A stretch of DNA of 28,182 bases, taken from DAOTTI01 sp034437795. Its GTDB lineage: Bacteria > Chloroflexota > UBA11872 > UBA12225. Of this stretch, positions 8,383 to 15,753 are shown one piece after another. A program made the position numbers and the translations under genes. Below the pieces are notes generated by a model. It was not told where the DNA came from, searched no databases, and saw only the letters and a list, made by a program, of their open reading frames with translations. Numbering within the stretch: position 1 is the stretch's first letter; every line of letters starts with the position of its first letter. Location of the stretch: NCBI GenBank assembly GCA_034437795.1, contig DAOTTI010000123.1, forward strand, positions 1 to 28,182. Direction: 5' to 3'.

Positions 8383-8573
8383 CAGGCTCCCTCTACTCGA
8401 TTGCATTGATCTCGCCACGGCCATCACGGCCACGGCCGTTACCGAGCTGAACGCGGCTCGATCTCCTTGATCTCCCCCGTCTCCTTGTTCCGCTTGATCT
8501 CGCCACAGCCAGAGCCCTGCCGCGTAGAGCGTTGCCGGCTGAACGCTGAACGAGGCCAACACCCCGCTCGCCG

Positions 8574-9344
8574 CTACAGCCTGGCCAGGAGCCCGCCATC
8601 GACGATCATCGGCGAGCCGGTCATGAAGGACGACGCGTCGCTGGCCAGGAACAGGATGGCGCGGGCCAGCTCCTCCGGCTGCCCGACGCGCCCGATGGCG
8701 CGCGGGTCAAACCGGAACCCCAGCTCCTCGGCCGGCTTGCCTTCCGCCGCCAGCGCACTCCGGAAGAGGGGCGTGTCGACCGCACCGGGGAGCACGGCGT
8801 TCACGCGGATGGCGTCCGGCGCCAGGTCCATGGCCATAGCGCGGGTCAACGCCAGCACGCCTCCCTTGCTCGCCGCGTAGGCGGCGATCCGCTCCTGAGT
8901 GGCCATGGCGTGCACCGACGCCACATTGATGATCGAGCCCCCGCCGCGGGCGCGGAGATGCGGGATCGCGGCCTGGGAGATCAGGTAGACGCCCTTCAGG
9001 TTCACGGCCATCACCCGATCCCAGTCGTCCTCGCTCGTCTGCTCCAGCGTGGTGTTGTACAGCCCGATGCCGGCATTGTTGACCACGACGTCCAGCCCGC
9101 CAAACGCCTCCACCGCGGCCGTGACCAGCGCCTGCGCGTCGGCACGCTTCGAGACGTCGGTCCGGCGAGCGACGACCTTCCCGCCCCTGCTGCGGATCTC
9201 GCCGGCCACCACCTCCAGGGGCTCCGCCTGCCAATCGCCCAGCGCGAGCCGGGCGCCCTCCGCGCTGAACAGGAACGCCGTCGCCCGCCCGATCCCCGAT
9301 GCCGCACCGGTGATCAAAGCTACCTTCCCATCAAGCTGGCCCAT
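8574..9344 (-). CDS. Short-chain dehydrogenase/reductase (classical SDR)
   Basis: A 256-residue cytoplasmic NAD(P)-dependent oxidoreductase. The cofactor motif T-G-A-A-S-G-I-G is at 12-19, N-N-A-G at 89-92, and the catalytic set is S143, Y156 and K160. The D37 after beta-2 (A-L-G-D) suggests preference for NAD(H) over NADP(H). Length is typical. The ATG at 9344 has GGGGGA about 6 nt upstream, and a longer frame to 9380 is less likely. In this setting oxidation of a sugar or sugar acid is plausible, but many SDRs share this pattern and the substrate is unknown. Confidence 0.92.
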   Translation of the reverse strand: MGQLDGKVALITGAASGIGRATAFLFSAEGARLALGDWQAEPLEVVAGEIRSRGGKVVARRTDVSKRADAQALVTAAVEAFGGLDVVVNNAGIGLYNTTLEQTSEDDWDRVMAVNLKGVYLISQAAIPHLRARGGGSIINVASVHAMATQERIAAYAASKGGVLALTRAMAMDLAPDAIRVNAVLPGAVDTPLFRSALAAEGKPAEELGFRFDPRAIGRVGQPEELARAILFLASDASSFMTGSPMIVDGGLLARL

Positions 9345-9552
9345 CGGATTTCCCCCATGCTCTGGCGTATCAGCCTGCACCAGTCTCTGTGGTTCTCTGT
9401 GGGTACCTGTACCGCCTCAGCCGGTCCCTCCCGGTGGTGACGGCGGATCATGGTCGCGTCCATATCGCCCAGGCAGGCTGAGGGGCTCCGTCGGTCGTCC
9501 TGCCGCCCGAAGCGACGACGGCGCACCGAAGGCATGCCAGGCCCCTCACCAC

Positions 9553-10587
9553 TCACGATGCTCCCGACACTTCCGACGGCGCGCCGCCCGGCCGCCGCGC
9601 CTGGCCAATCAGCTGTTCCAGCGCCTCGCGGCCGCGGCCGAGGTGCACGTCCAGCCGCCAGGCCAGCGCTCCTTCCGGCGGGACGGTCTGGTACTCCCCC
9701 CGCGGGATGGCGATGTCGATGCGGTCGGGACAGCCGCTACAGGGCTCCAGGGCCAGATTGAAGCAGGCGCGCCCGGCCGGCCACCCACTCCGGTTGCCCC
9801 AGAAGCCCACCAGGGGCACCTGTGCCGGATCGAAGGTAAAGGCCAGCCACTGGTCAGACGCCCCGTCGTGCAGGGCTGCCCAGCCCTCGCGGAGCGGCGT
9901 GGTGTAGAGCTTATCCGCCTCGCCCTGCCCTTCCGGCCCCATCACGCTCAGGTCGACCACGCGCCCGCGCCGGTCCACGGTGTGCGGCCAGGAATGCTCA
10001 CTCAGCAGGGGCCCCAGCCGGCCGCTGAACGAGACCTCCACCCGCACGCGCACTTCGTCCGGCAGGAGGATACGCGTCTGCGGGGTGGCGACCAGCAAGG
10101 GGTGCGTGGACCAGAAACACTTGAAGGGGAACGGGGCCGCGTTGTGGACGTGGTAGAACGCAGTCAAGCCGTCGCCGGTGAGGCCGATCCGCTTCTCGAA
10201 GGTATAGGGGAAGCGGACGCCGTGCGTCCAGAGGCGAAGCCCGTCTGGCTGCAGCTCAACGTGCCAGGGCAGCGTCCACAGCTCGCCGTGGTCCGGCACG
10301 ACGACCCCCTGCCAGGGCGCCTCCGGATAGTAGCACTGGCCGATGCCGGGGAAGCACTCATCCCAGCCGCTGATGTCGTAGTGCTCGAAGGAGCTACCGT
10401 ACTCGGGGCGGACGATCCGCACGTTCGGGTTGCGCCAGACATACTCGTGGCCGGTGCGCCGGTCGACCAGGGACACCATCTTTGCGCCCACCTCCGGCAG
10501 CACGACCAGGCGCACCGCCTCGCCCTCCACCGCCAGCGCCCGCTGGCCGTCCACCTCGTGCTCGTTGATCCGTGCTTGCGTTGCCAT
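9553..10587 (-). CDS. Aldose 1-epimerase-like / galactose-mutarotase-fold protein
   Basis: A 344-residue protein whose spacing of aromatic and basic segments (V-L-P-E-V-G-A-K-M near the start, G-W-D-E-C-F-P, D-H-G-E-L-W, and a late I-P-R-G-E) matches galactose-mutarotase-fold proteins. It probably binds a hexose and could interconvert anomers of galactose released by the GH36 enzyme. The assignment rests on motif appearance only. The ATG at 10587 was chosen because the frame upstream has no family sequence. AGGTGG lies about 10 nt upstream and a G-run abuts the start. No signal peptide is seen. It lies between SBP 3 and the SDR, all on the minus strand. Confidence 0.75.
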   Translation of the reverse strand: MATQARINEHEVDGQRALAVEGEAVRLVVLPEVGAKMVSLVDRRTGHEYVWRNPNVRIVRPEYGSSFEHYDISGWDECFPGIGQCYYPEAPWQGVVVPDHGELWTLPWHVELQPDGLRLWTHGVRFPYTFEKRIGLTGDGLTAFYHVHNAAPFPFKCFWSTHPLLVATPQTRILLPDEVRVRVEVSFSGRLGPLLSEHSWPHTVDRRGRVVDLSVMGPEGQGEADKLYTTPLREGWAALHDGASDQWLAFTFDPAQVPLVGFWGNRSGWPAGRACFNLALEPCSGCPDRIDIAIPRGEYQTVPPEGALAWRLDVHLGRGREALEQLIGQARRPGGAPSEVSGAS

Positions 10588-10692
10588 CTCCCCCGAACCA
10601 CCTGGCGAGTGCTGTGTCAGACGACTGATCTGGGACTGTGAGCCCGCGTACCAAGGGCAGGCAATGTCCAATCGCTGGTCTGATGGTGCACC

Positions 10693-10766
10693 AGTGGGTC
10701 ACTTACCCTGGCTATGGCCATTGGCTCCCCTGGTGGAATGGCAATCGGCATGACAAACGACCCACT
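10693..10766. mobile_element. 74-bp palindromic MITE-like element, copy A
   Basis: The element begins AGTGGGTC and ends GACCCACT (perfect 8-bp ends). Internal GCCATT/AATGGC blocks sit 24 nt in from each end. The reverse complement of 14392-14465 aligns to it without gaps over 74 bp. It overlaps the TAG stop (10767-10765) of SBP 3, so its foldback could act as a 3' hairpin for that gene. No transposase is encoded. Confidence 0.7.
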
Positions 10767-12186
10767 AGGGCTTGGGCACCTTGCCCTCGCGCTTCTCTTG
10801 CTCCCAGCGCTGCTGGAGCCGAGCACCCCATTCGCTCACGCCGATCTTCGCCTCCAGCAGGGCCTGAGCCGTCTCCCAGAAATAGGGGCGGAAGGTGCCG
10901 GAGACCAGGGGCATCATATTCAGGGCCAGGTCCCCGGAGCCGGCCAGCAGGCGCAGCACCCGCTGCTTGCCCGGCGAGACGCGGAAGTCCTCCGGCTTGA
11001 ACGGCACCGGCGGGATCTCGAAGACCCCCTCGATCCAGGCCCGCTGGTTCTCCGGCGCGAACTGGAAGTCCAGCCAGACGGCGGCCGCCTCACGCTGCCC
11101 CGTCGCGCCGTTGACGTGCCAGCCTCCGCCGAGGCCCATCGCCAGTTGGGGCTTGAGGCCAGAGCGCGGCAGGGGCGGGATCGGAAAGTGATCGTAGTCG
11201 AAACCGGCCACGTTCTGCTTGTCACGGTCAAAGGTGTTCATCGCCCACGTGCCGGTCATCCATAGGCCGACCTTGCCGGTGTGGAAGTCGCCCGGCAGCC
11301 GGGGCGCATCCGGTCCCAGGGGGTCAGCCGGCAGGATGCCGGCCGCCTGGAGCTCACGCACCGCGCGGCCCACGTCGAGGCAGGCCTCAGAGTCCCACCG
11401 CCCTTCTCTGAAGAGAATGTCTTCCTGCCCGCTCCGGCCCAGACGCCCGGCGAACATGAGGCTGAACAGGTGGCCATAGTTGGGTAGGTTCTGCTGCGCC
11501 TGAGGCTGGATGCCGGCCGCCTTGAGCAGGCCGCCCAGGCGCAGGTACCCATCCCAGGTCTCGGGGACGTCTTGCACGTTCAGCTTCTCAAAGACCGGCT
11601 TATTGTGGAAGACGGCGATGTACTCCACCTCGTTTGGCACGCCCCACGTCTTGCCGTTGATCATCGTCATCTTGCGCGCCCAAGGGAAGACCCGTTTGAG
11701 GTTCGGCAGCCGCGCGTAGTACTCGTCCAGGGCCAGGACCATCTTCCGCTCGACGAACCCTTGCTGCCAGGAAGGGGTGACATCATGGGTCCAGATGTCG
11801 GCGGCGGCGCCGCCAGCAAAGGCGGCGATGATCAGGTCATCGCGGCTCTGGCCCTGCGGGACGGCCAGCACCTCATGCTTGACGGTGACGTGTGGCTGCA
11901 GGGCCTTGAAGCCGGCCTCGGTCATCCGCCACACCTCCAGGTAGCTGTCCCAACCCCAGATGAGCAGATTGCCGCTAACTTGCTGCGGGGCACGCGCACC
12001 GAGGTTGGGGAGGCCGCAGGCCGCGACCGCAGCCGCCCCCATCCCGCCGGCGCTGGTGGCCAGAAGGGCGCGCCGCGATATCCGCCGCGCGCCTGCTGCG
12101 CCTCTCGCGCTGTCCGGTGGTCTCGCCGCAGGGGACTGCCTCCCTTCGCCTCGCCTAACCGTTACTCTCACGTTCGTCCGAGCCAT
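10765..12186 (-). CDS. ABC transporter solute-binding lipoprotein 3
   Basis: A 473-residue family 1 solute-binding protein, likely sugar-specific. The Tat-type signal has S37-R38-R39, a hydrophobic segment and lipobox A-V-A-A-C57, preceded by a long basic, Pro/Arg-rich leader. The body has the W-T-H-D and W-M-T-G-T-W motifs typical of the family and is full length. The ATG at 12186 has a strong AGGAGGT 6 nt upstream. It is the first gene of the minus-strand run epimerase-SDR-M24-SBP 2-sulfatase B. The candidate operator at 12475 lies 289 bp upstream and could control the run. No membrane components are encoded nearby. Confidence 0.92.
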   Translation of the reverse strand: MARTNVRVTVRRGEGRQSPAARPPDSARGAAGARRISRRALLATSAGGMGAAAVAACGLPNLGARAPQQVSGNLLIWGWDSYLEVWRMTEAGFKALQPHVTVKHEVLAVPQGQSRDDLIIAAFAGGAAADIWTHDVTPSWQQGFVERKMVLALDEYYARLPNLKRVFPWARKMTMINGKTWGVPNEVEYIAVFHNKPVFEKLNVQDVPETWDGYLRLGGLLKAAGIQPQAQQNLPNYGHLFSLMFAGRLGRSGQEDILFREGRWDSEACLDVGRAVRELQAAGILPADPLGPDAPRLPGDFHTGKVGLWMTGTWAMNTFDRDKQNVAGFDYDHFPIPPLPRSGLKPQLAMGLGGGWHVNGATGQREAAAVWLDFQFAPENQRAWIEGVFEIPPVPFKPEDFRVSPGKQRVLRLLAGSGDLALNMMPLVSGTFRPYFWETAQALLEAKIGVSEWGARLQQRWEQEKREGKVPKP

Positions 12187-12207
12187 GAACCGACCTCCTC
12201 CGCATCG

Positions 12208-12335
12208 CGCTCCTGTCGCCCGCCGGCCGCCCCGGGCTGCTCGGGCGGCCACTGGGCCGGTGTCATCCAGGTCCCTCGTACGACTCTTGTAGTACGCATT
12301 ACGCTTTGCGCATTACGCTCCTGTCGCCCGCCGGC
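12208..12335. repeat. 20-bp direct repeat upstream of SBP 3
   Basis: CGCTCCTGTCGCCCGCCGGC occurs at 12208-12227 and again at 12316-12335, 108 bp apart. Between and around the copies lies the CGCATTACG pair described separately. Confidence 0.75.
12295..12317 (-). repeat. CGTAATGCG 14-bp-period repeat, locus 1
   Basis: Two CGCATTACG 9-mers at 12295-12303 and 12309-12317 are spaced by 14 bp. Read on the minus strand the unit is CGTAATGCG. The same pair with the same 14-bp period is at 20065-20087, and the flanking TACTAC is shared too. Its function is unknown. Confidence 0.65.
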
Positions 12336-12474
12336 TGCGGCGGCGCCTGCCGGCGCCGACCTGTACCCACGCGCCGCCTGGCAAACGCTGCCGGCTATGC
12401 TCCGTTGAGACGCTCGCGCGTACCGGTGTCCGTCGCCGGCCGATCACGCAGCAAGGACTGGTGCCTGCATCGTC

Positions 12475-12488
12475 GATGGTATACCATC
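12475..12488. promoter_or_regulatory. Candidate operator 2 (GATGGTATACCATC)
   Basis: A perfect 14-bp palindrome in the divergent region between SBP 3 (minus) and the GntR/FCD regulator (plus). Its TGGTATACCA core resembles, from memory, operators of FCD-type GntR regulators such as the hexuronate regulator UxuR. It is the best member of the four-site family in this window. The TATACC it contains could serve as a -10 on either strand. Confidence 0.6.
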
Positions 12489-12519
12489 CGCAGCCCGCCG
12501 GCAACCACGTCACAGGGTG

Positions 12520-13060
12520 AGGCGTGCGCAAGAGTTCCGGATGGCACAAGGCTCTGGCCGTGGTTCCCCTCCGTTTCGCAGAGGCGGCCGGTCCACGGTG
12601 GGGACGTCCTCACCCTGCGGCCCTCGTTCCCCCGCTCCGACACGGAGCGGGGGCGGCGGGGCCCAGCCCCACGGTGGGGCCGAGCGGGGAGCGGGTGCGG
12701 CCCTGGCCGAAGGGGGTGAGGTCCCGTCTCTCGCGGTGAGGCTCCGCCCGAAGGGGTGAGGTTCGCCGCGTGGGCTGACCCAGAACCCCTGCATGCCCCC
12801 GGCGGGAGGCAATCCAACCACCTGCTCCGGATGATCCGCCGTTGTGCTCTCTCGCGGTGGTCATCCCGCTCCCGCCGGGTACCCTGGGCGAGGAGAAGAT
12901 CTCGCTCCTCCCTCCACTCGTGCCGCCTTCGGCGGGAAGCCTGCACGAGGGGAAGAACTCGTCACTCGCTCCTCGTCCCTCCTCCCGTCGCTAACGGGTA
13001 CCCTGGGCGAGGGGGAGCCTGGCGGCGGCCCAGCAGCGCCGCTTGCCAGGTGCCGCTCGT
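12520..13060. repeat. GC-rich repeat-filled intergenic region
   Basis: No gene is supported between 12187 and 13246. This part carries the second copy of the GCCGAAGGGGGTGAGGTCC module (12706-12724), a degenerate copy near 12749, and a perfect 10-bp-stem hairpin (12629-12638 with 12644-12653, 5-nt loop). A 16-bp direct repeat GGGTACCCTGGGCGAG is at 12877-12892 and 12996-13011. Open frames on both strands follow the repeats and look non-coding. A TATACT hexamer at 13060-13065 could be the -10 of the GntR gene. Confidence 0.6.
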
Positions 13061-13202
13061 ATACTTTCTCCCAGAAACAGTTTGGCAGCAAGTTCCGGCG
13101 CGGCCGTTCGTCACGGCGAGGCGATGGAGGACACGGAACACGAAGGAGCAAGAAGCGGCTCCGTCGAGCACACCCCTCGCCCGTCGCTGGCGAAGCGCGC
13201 CG

Positions 13203-13229
13203 ACACCAGCGTACCCCACACCAGCGTAC
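13203..13229 (+). repeat. 12-bp direct repeat before the GntR start
   Basis: ACACCAGCGTAC occurs at 13203-13214 and 13218-13229, 15 bp apart, ending just before the AAGGAG Shine-Dalgarno (13230-13235) of the regulator gene. It could be part of an autoregulatory site or a chance duplication. Confidence 0.6.
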
Positions 13230-13246
13230 AAGGAGCAACAGACCTC

Positions 13247-13936
13247 GTGGCAGACGTACCGGTCCTGGAGGAACCCCGCTTCCGCCTCATCTCGCAGCAG
13301 GTCGCCTTCGCCCTGCGCCGCGCCATCCTCTACGGGCGCTACCGGCCGGGCGACCGGCTGGTCGAGCATGAGGTGGCAACCGCCCTGAACGTAAGTCGGG
13401 CCCCGGTCCGCGATGCCCTGCGCCAGCTGGCGCAGGAAGGCCTCACCATCGTCTACCCCCACCGTGGCGCCATCGTTACCCCGGTCTCCGTTGACCTGAT
13501 CCACGACGTCTTTGACGTCCGCGCGCGCCTGGAGGGGCTGGCGGCCCGCCTGGCGGCGAAACGGATCACCCCCGACGAACTGGGGCGCCTGGAGGCGCTG
13601 ATCGTCGCCATGGAACAGTCGGCGCGCTCCGGCGAGCCGGGCCCTCAGGTGGAGCAAGACGTGGAATTCCACCGCCTGATCCTGGTCGCCAGCGGCCGGC
13701 CGGTGCTGCTGGCCGCCATGGAGACGGTCACCGGCAAGGCGGCCCTGCTGATCAGCCTCACGCGACGCAAGGCGCCCCTCGACGTGGTCCCCGGCCTGCA
13801 CCGGCCCATCCTGGAGGCGCTGCGCAGCGGTGATCCCGACCGCGCGGAAGACGCCGCCCGCGCCCACGTCGAGTACGGGCGCCAGGTGCTGCTCGACCGG
13901 CTGCCGGAAGAGCACCGCAACGGCCCGGCCCGTTGA
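13247..13936 (+). CDS. GntR-family transcriptional regulator, FCD (FadR-like) subfamily
   Basis: A 229-residue DNA-binding regulator, probably responding to a sugar acid or other carboxylate. The winged helix-turn-helix lies at about 12-80, with the hallmark P-G-D-R-L and S-R-A-P-V-R-D-A-L-R segments. The C-terminal all-helical FCD domain keeps its metal-binding set: D and H in the D-V-E-F-H segment, H in G-L-H-R and H in A-H-V-E-Y. The GTG start at 13247 (AAGGAG 11 nt upstream) gives normal family length. An in-frame ATG at 13124 would add 41 residues of non-coding-like composition. It is the only such regulator in the island and the natural candidate to bind the four GATNGTnTAYNATC palindromes, one of which is 759 bp upstream. 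Confidence 0.9.
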   Translation: MADVPVLEEPRFRLISQQVAFALRRAILYGRYRPGDRLVEHEVATALNVSRAPVRDALRQLAQEGLTIVYPHRGAIVTPVSVDLIHDVFDVRARLEGLAARLAAKRITPDELGRLEALIVAMEQSARSGEPGPQVEQDVEFHRLILVASGRPVLLAAMETVTGKAALLISLTRRKAPLDVVPGLHRPILEALRSGDPDRAEDAARAHVEYGRQVLLDRLPEEHRNGPAR

Positions 13937-14209
13937 CCCCGGGGCCGGCGGCTTGCTCCCCCACCCAGGGCCCCTACCGAACGAGCCAGGCGCGAGGGAT
14001 GAGGCGCGAGTAGCGAAGAACGAGACGCGGGCTCTCCCCACGCCCACCATGCCCGCTGGTGGCGAGACGACCGCGTAGCCGCGAGCGGTGGATCAGAGCC
14101 GCTGCCCGCCAGTAGCAGAGCAGTGCAACGCTCCGGGCAGCACGGCCACCATCGGGCTGGTGCGAGCAGGAGTGGTGGATCAGAGGCGCCACAAGCCAGT
14201 GGGAGCGGC

Positions 14210-14356
14210 GTCCAGGACGTCCTCCGGAAGCCGATCACCGTGGTCGGGGCGGACACGGCGCCGGACCTGTTCTGGAACCACGCCTCCATCGCCCCCAGCC
14301 TGGCCAAGGCGCGCATCGCGCAGGACATTGGCGACTTCGGCGACTTCGGCGACTAG
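14210..14356 (+). pseudogene. Relic of a solute-binding protein gene
   Basis: About 48 codons with strong coding-type GC3 end in a TAG. They include the segment T-A-P-D-L-F-W-N-H-A-S followed by A-P-S-L-A, which resembles the PD-hF-W region of family 1 solute-binding proteins. There is no plausible start, signal peptide or remaining body. The tail is a GDF tandem (GDFGDFGD). Upstream, 13937-14209 holds no gene I can support. This looks like a leftover from a deleted binding-protein gene next to the regulator, though a small unknown gene is not excluded. Confidence 0.45.
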
Positions 14357-14391
14357 GTGCGCAAGCTCATTCGGCTCGGTGGTGAACGGCT

Positions 14392-14465
14392 AGTGAGTCA
14401 GTACTCACGGTCATCGCCATTCTGTGGCGGAGGCCAATGGCGAGCAGTAAGGAAAGTGACCCATC
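14392..14465. mobile_element. 74-bp palindromic MITE-like element, copy B
   Basis: Same length and layout as 10693-10766 but inverted: ends AGTGAGTC and GACCCATC, with GCCATT/AATGGC blocks 24 nt from each end. It lies 17 bp beyond the stop of the MDR gene (14483), so it too is at a gene's 3' side. It is more diverged internally than at the blocks. Confidence 0.7.
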
Positions 14466-14482
14466 AGTCGTGTAGACCCGTG

Positions 14483-15520
14483 TCACGTCTGGCGGCTGAA
14501 CCGCACTCCCAGCTTGATGCACTGTTCCGGGTGCTCATCGATCATCCGATAGGCCTCAGCCGCCTCGTCAAAGGAGACGATCGGCTGCACGATGCCGTCG
14601 GTGCGAACCCGCCCCGTGCGGATCAGCTCCTCAGCCAGGTCCACGATCCGCTCACGGTCCCAGCCGTAATCGCGTAAGGGCAGGCTCACCGTTCGGCAGG
14701 AGACGAGGTGGATGGCGTTCCAGTGGAACTCGGCCCCTAGCCGCAGGTGCTCCGCTCCACCGGCGTAGGTGGCGATCACGCCTACCGTCCCTTCAAACCT
14801 CGTCGCGCGAATGGCCTGGTGCAGCGCCAGCGAGCTACCACTCACCTCCAGGGCCACGTCTACCCCCAGCTTGCCGGTCAGCCGGCGGATCTCCAGGCCC
14901 ACATCGCTATCAGTTGGATCGAGCGCCACGTCCGCGCCCAGGCGCATCGCCACCTCCCGCCGTATGGGGAGGGGATCAACGGCGATGACGAGCAACGCGC
15001 CGGAGAGCTTGCAGTACTGCATGGCTATGAGGCCAATGGCCCCCAGGCCGAAGACCGCCACACGGTCCCCTAGCCGGACGTGCGCGTCACGCATGGCCAG
15101 GGCCGCGTCGGCCGGATCGATACAGACCGCCGCCTCGGGCGTCAGCTCCGCGGGCAGGGGCCGGACGCGGGCCGCCGGCACGACGTGCACCTCACGCAAG
15201 GGCAGATGGCCATACACTCGCTCGCCCGGTGAAAAGCGCGTCACCCCTTCGCCGACTGCCTCGATGCGCCCGACAATGGTGTTGCCCAGGCGCAGCGGAA
15301 AGCGGCTGCTGCCATCCGCACGGGGCAGGAAGCAGCGCCACTCCGGGTCATAGCGCGCGGCCGAGCTCGCTGCACGGTTGCGATAGGCCAGCAGCTCGGT
15401 GCCGTGCTTCGGGGCACCGAACTCGCTGACGATGCGCACCATGCCGGGCTCAAGGGGCGGCGGCTCGTACTCGACCAGCTGCGGGGTCTGGGGAGCGACG
15501 GCGACAAGCTCACGGGGCAC
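14483..15520 (-). CDS. MDR-family dehydrogenase lacking canonical zinc ligands
   Basis: A 345-residue medium-chain dehydrogenase/reductase. The Rossmann motif G-L-G-A-I-G is near 158-163 and the D of the following strand fits NAD(H). The catalytic-zinc signature is absent: the usual C-G-x-C-G-T-D region reads F-G-A-P-K-H-G-T-E, and the G-H-E motif is G-N-T. This H-G-T-E-L form occurs in MDR subgroups related to bacteriochlorophyllide and sugar dehydrogenases. The start is GTG at 15520, with AAGGAGAG 7-10 nt upstream. The longer frame to 15760 crosses repeats and an operator. It is divergent from sulfatase C (233 bp between starts) and shares candidate operator 3. Substrate unknown; a sugar or polyol is plausible. 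Confidence 0.85.
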   Translation of the reverse strand: MPRELVAVAPQTPQLVEYEPPPLEPGMVRIVSEFGAPKHGTELLAYRNRAASSAARYDPEWRCFLPRADGSSRFPLRLGNTIVGRIEAVGEGVTRFSPGERVYGHLPLREVHVVPAARVRPLPAELTPEAAVCIDPADAALAMRDAHVRLGDRVAVFGLGAIGLIAMQYCKLSGALLVIAVDPLPIRREVAMRLGADVALDPTDSDVGLEIRRLTGKLGVDVALEVSGSSLALHQAIRATRFEGTVGVIATYAGGAEHLRLGAEFHWNAIHLVSCRTVSLPLRDYGWDRERIVDLAEELIRTGRVRTDGIVQPIVSFDEAAEAYRMIDEHPEQCIKLGVRFSRQT

Positions 15521-15620
15521 AGCTTCTCTCTCCTTTCCAGCGCCTCGTTTGCAACGGCTCATCTGGTTGGAACGGCTCGTCTGGCGGCTCCACCGCCGGG
15601 AGCCGCGGGCCGACCAGGGT

Positions 15621-15656
15621 GCGCGGCGGGTCGATGGGGGCGTCGACCCGCCGCGC
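15621..15656. promoter_or_regulatory. Perfect 14-bp inverted repeat next to operator 3
   Basis: GCGCGGCGGGTCGA (15621-15634) pairs perfectly with TCGACCCGCCGCGC (15643-15656) around an 8-nt loop. It ends 3 bp before operator 3, in a divergent promoter region. It could be a second protein-binding site or form a cruciform or RNA hairpin. A terminator is unlikely here. Confidence 0.6.
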
Positions 15657-15659
15657 AGA

Positions 15660-15673
15660 GATGGTATATCATC
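15660..15673. promoter_or_regulatory. Candidate operator 3 (GATGGTATATCATC)
   Basis: It differs from the perfect palindrome at 12475 by a single base. It lies between the divergent MDR gene (start 15520) and sulfatase C (start 15754). A TATACT hexamer at 15696-15701 is a candidate -10 for sulfatase C, which would put the site near its -35 and fit repression. Confidence 0.6.
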
Positions 15674-15753
15674 GCCAAGATACGATCCAGCGCAGTATAC
15701 TTCCGGCCGCACTCGCCCGGTCCACACCCGGTCCACGCCGGCGGAGGTCAGGC

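Noticed and set aside
12756..13388. Open frames across the intergenic region before the GntR gene
   Set aside because: They run through hairpins and direct repeats and overlap the regulator in another frame; composition is Arg/Ser/Pro-rich and unlike local proteins.
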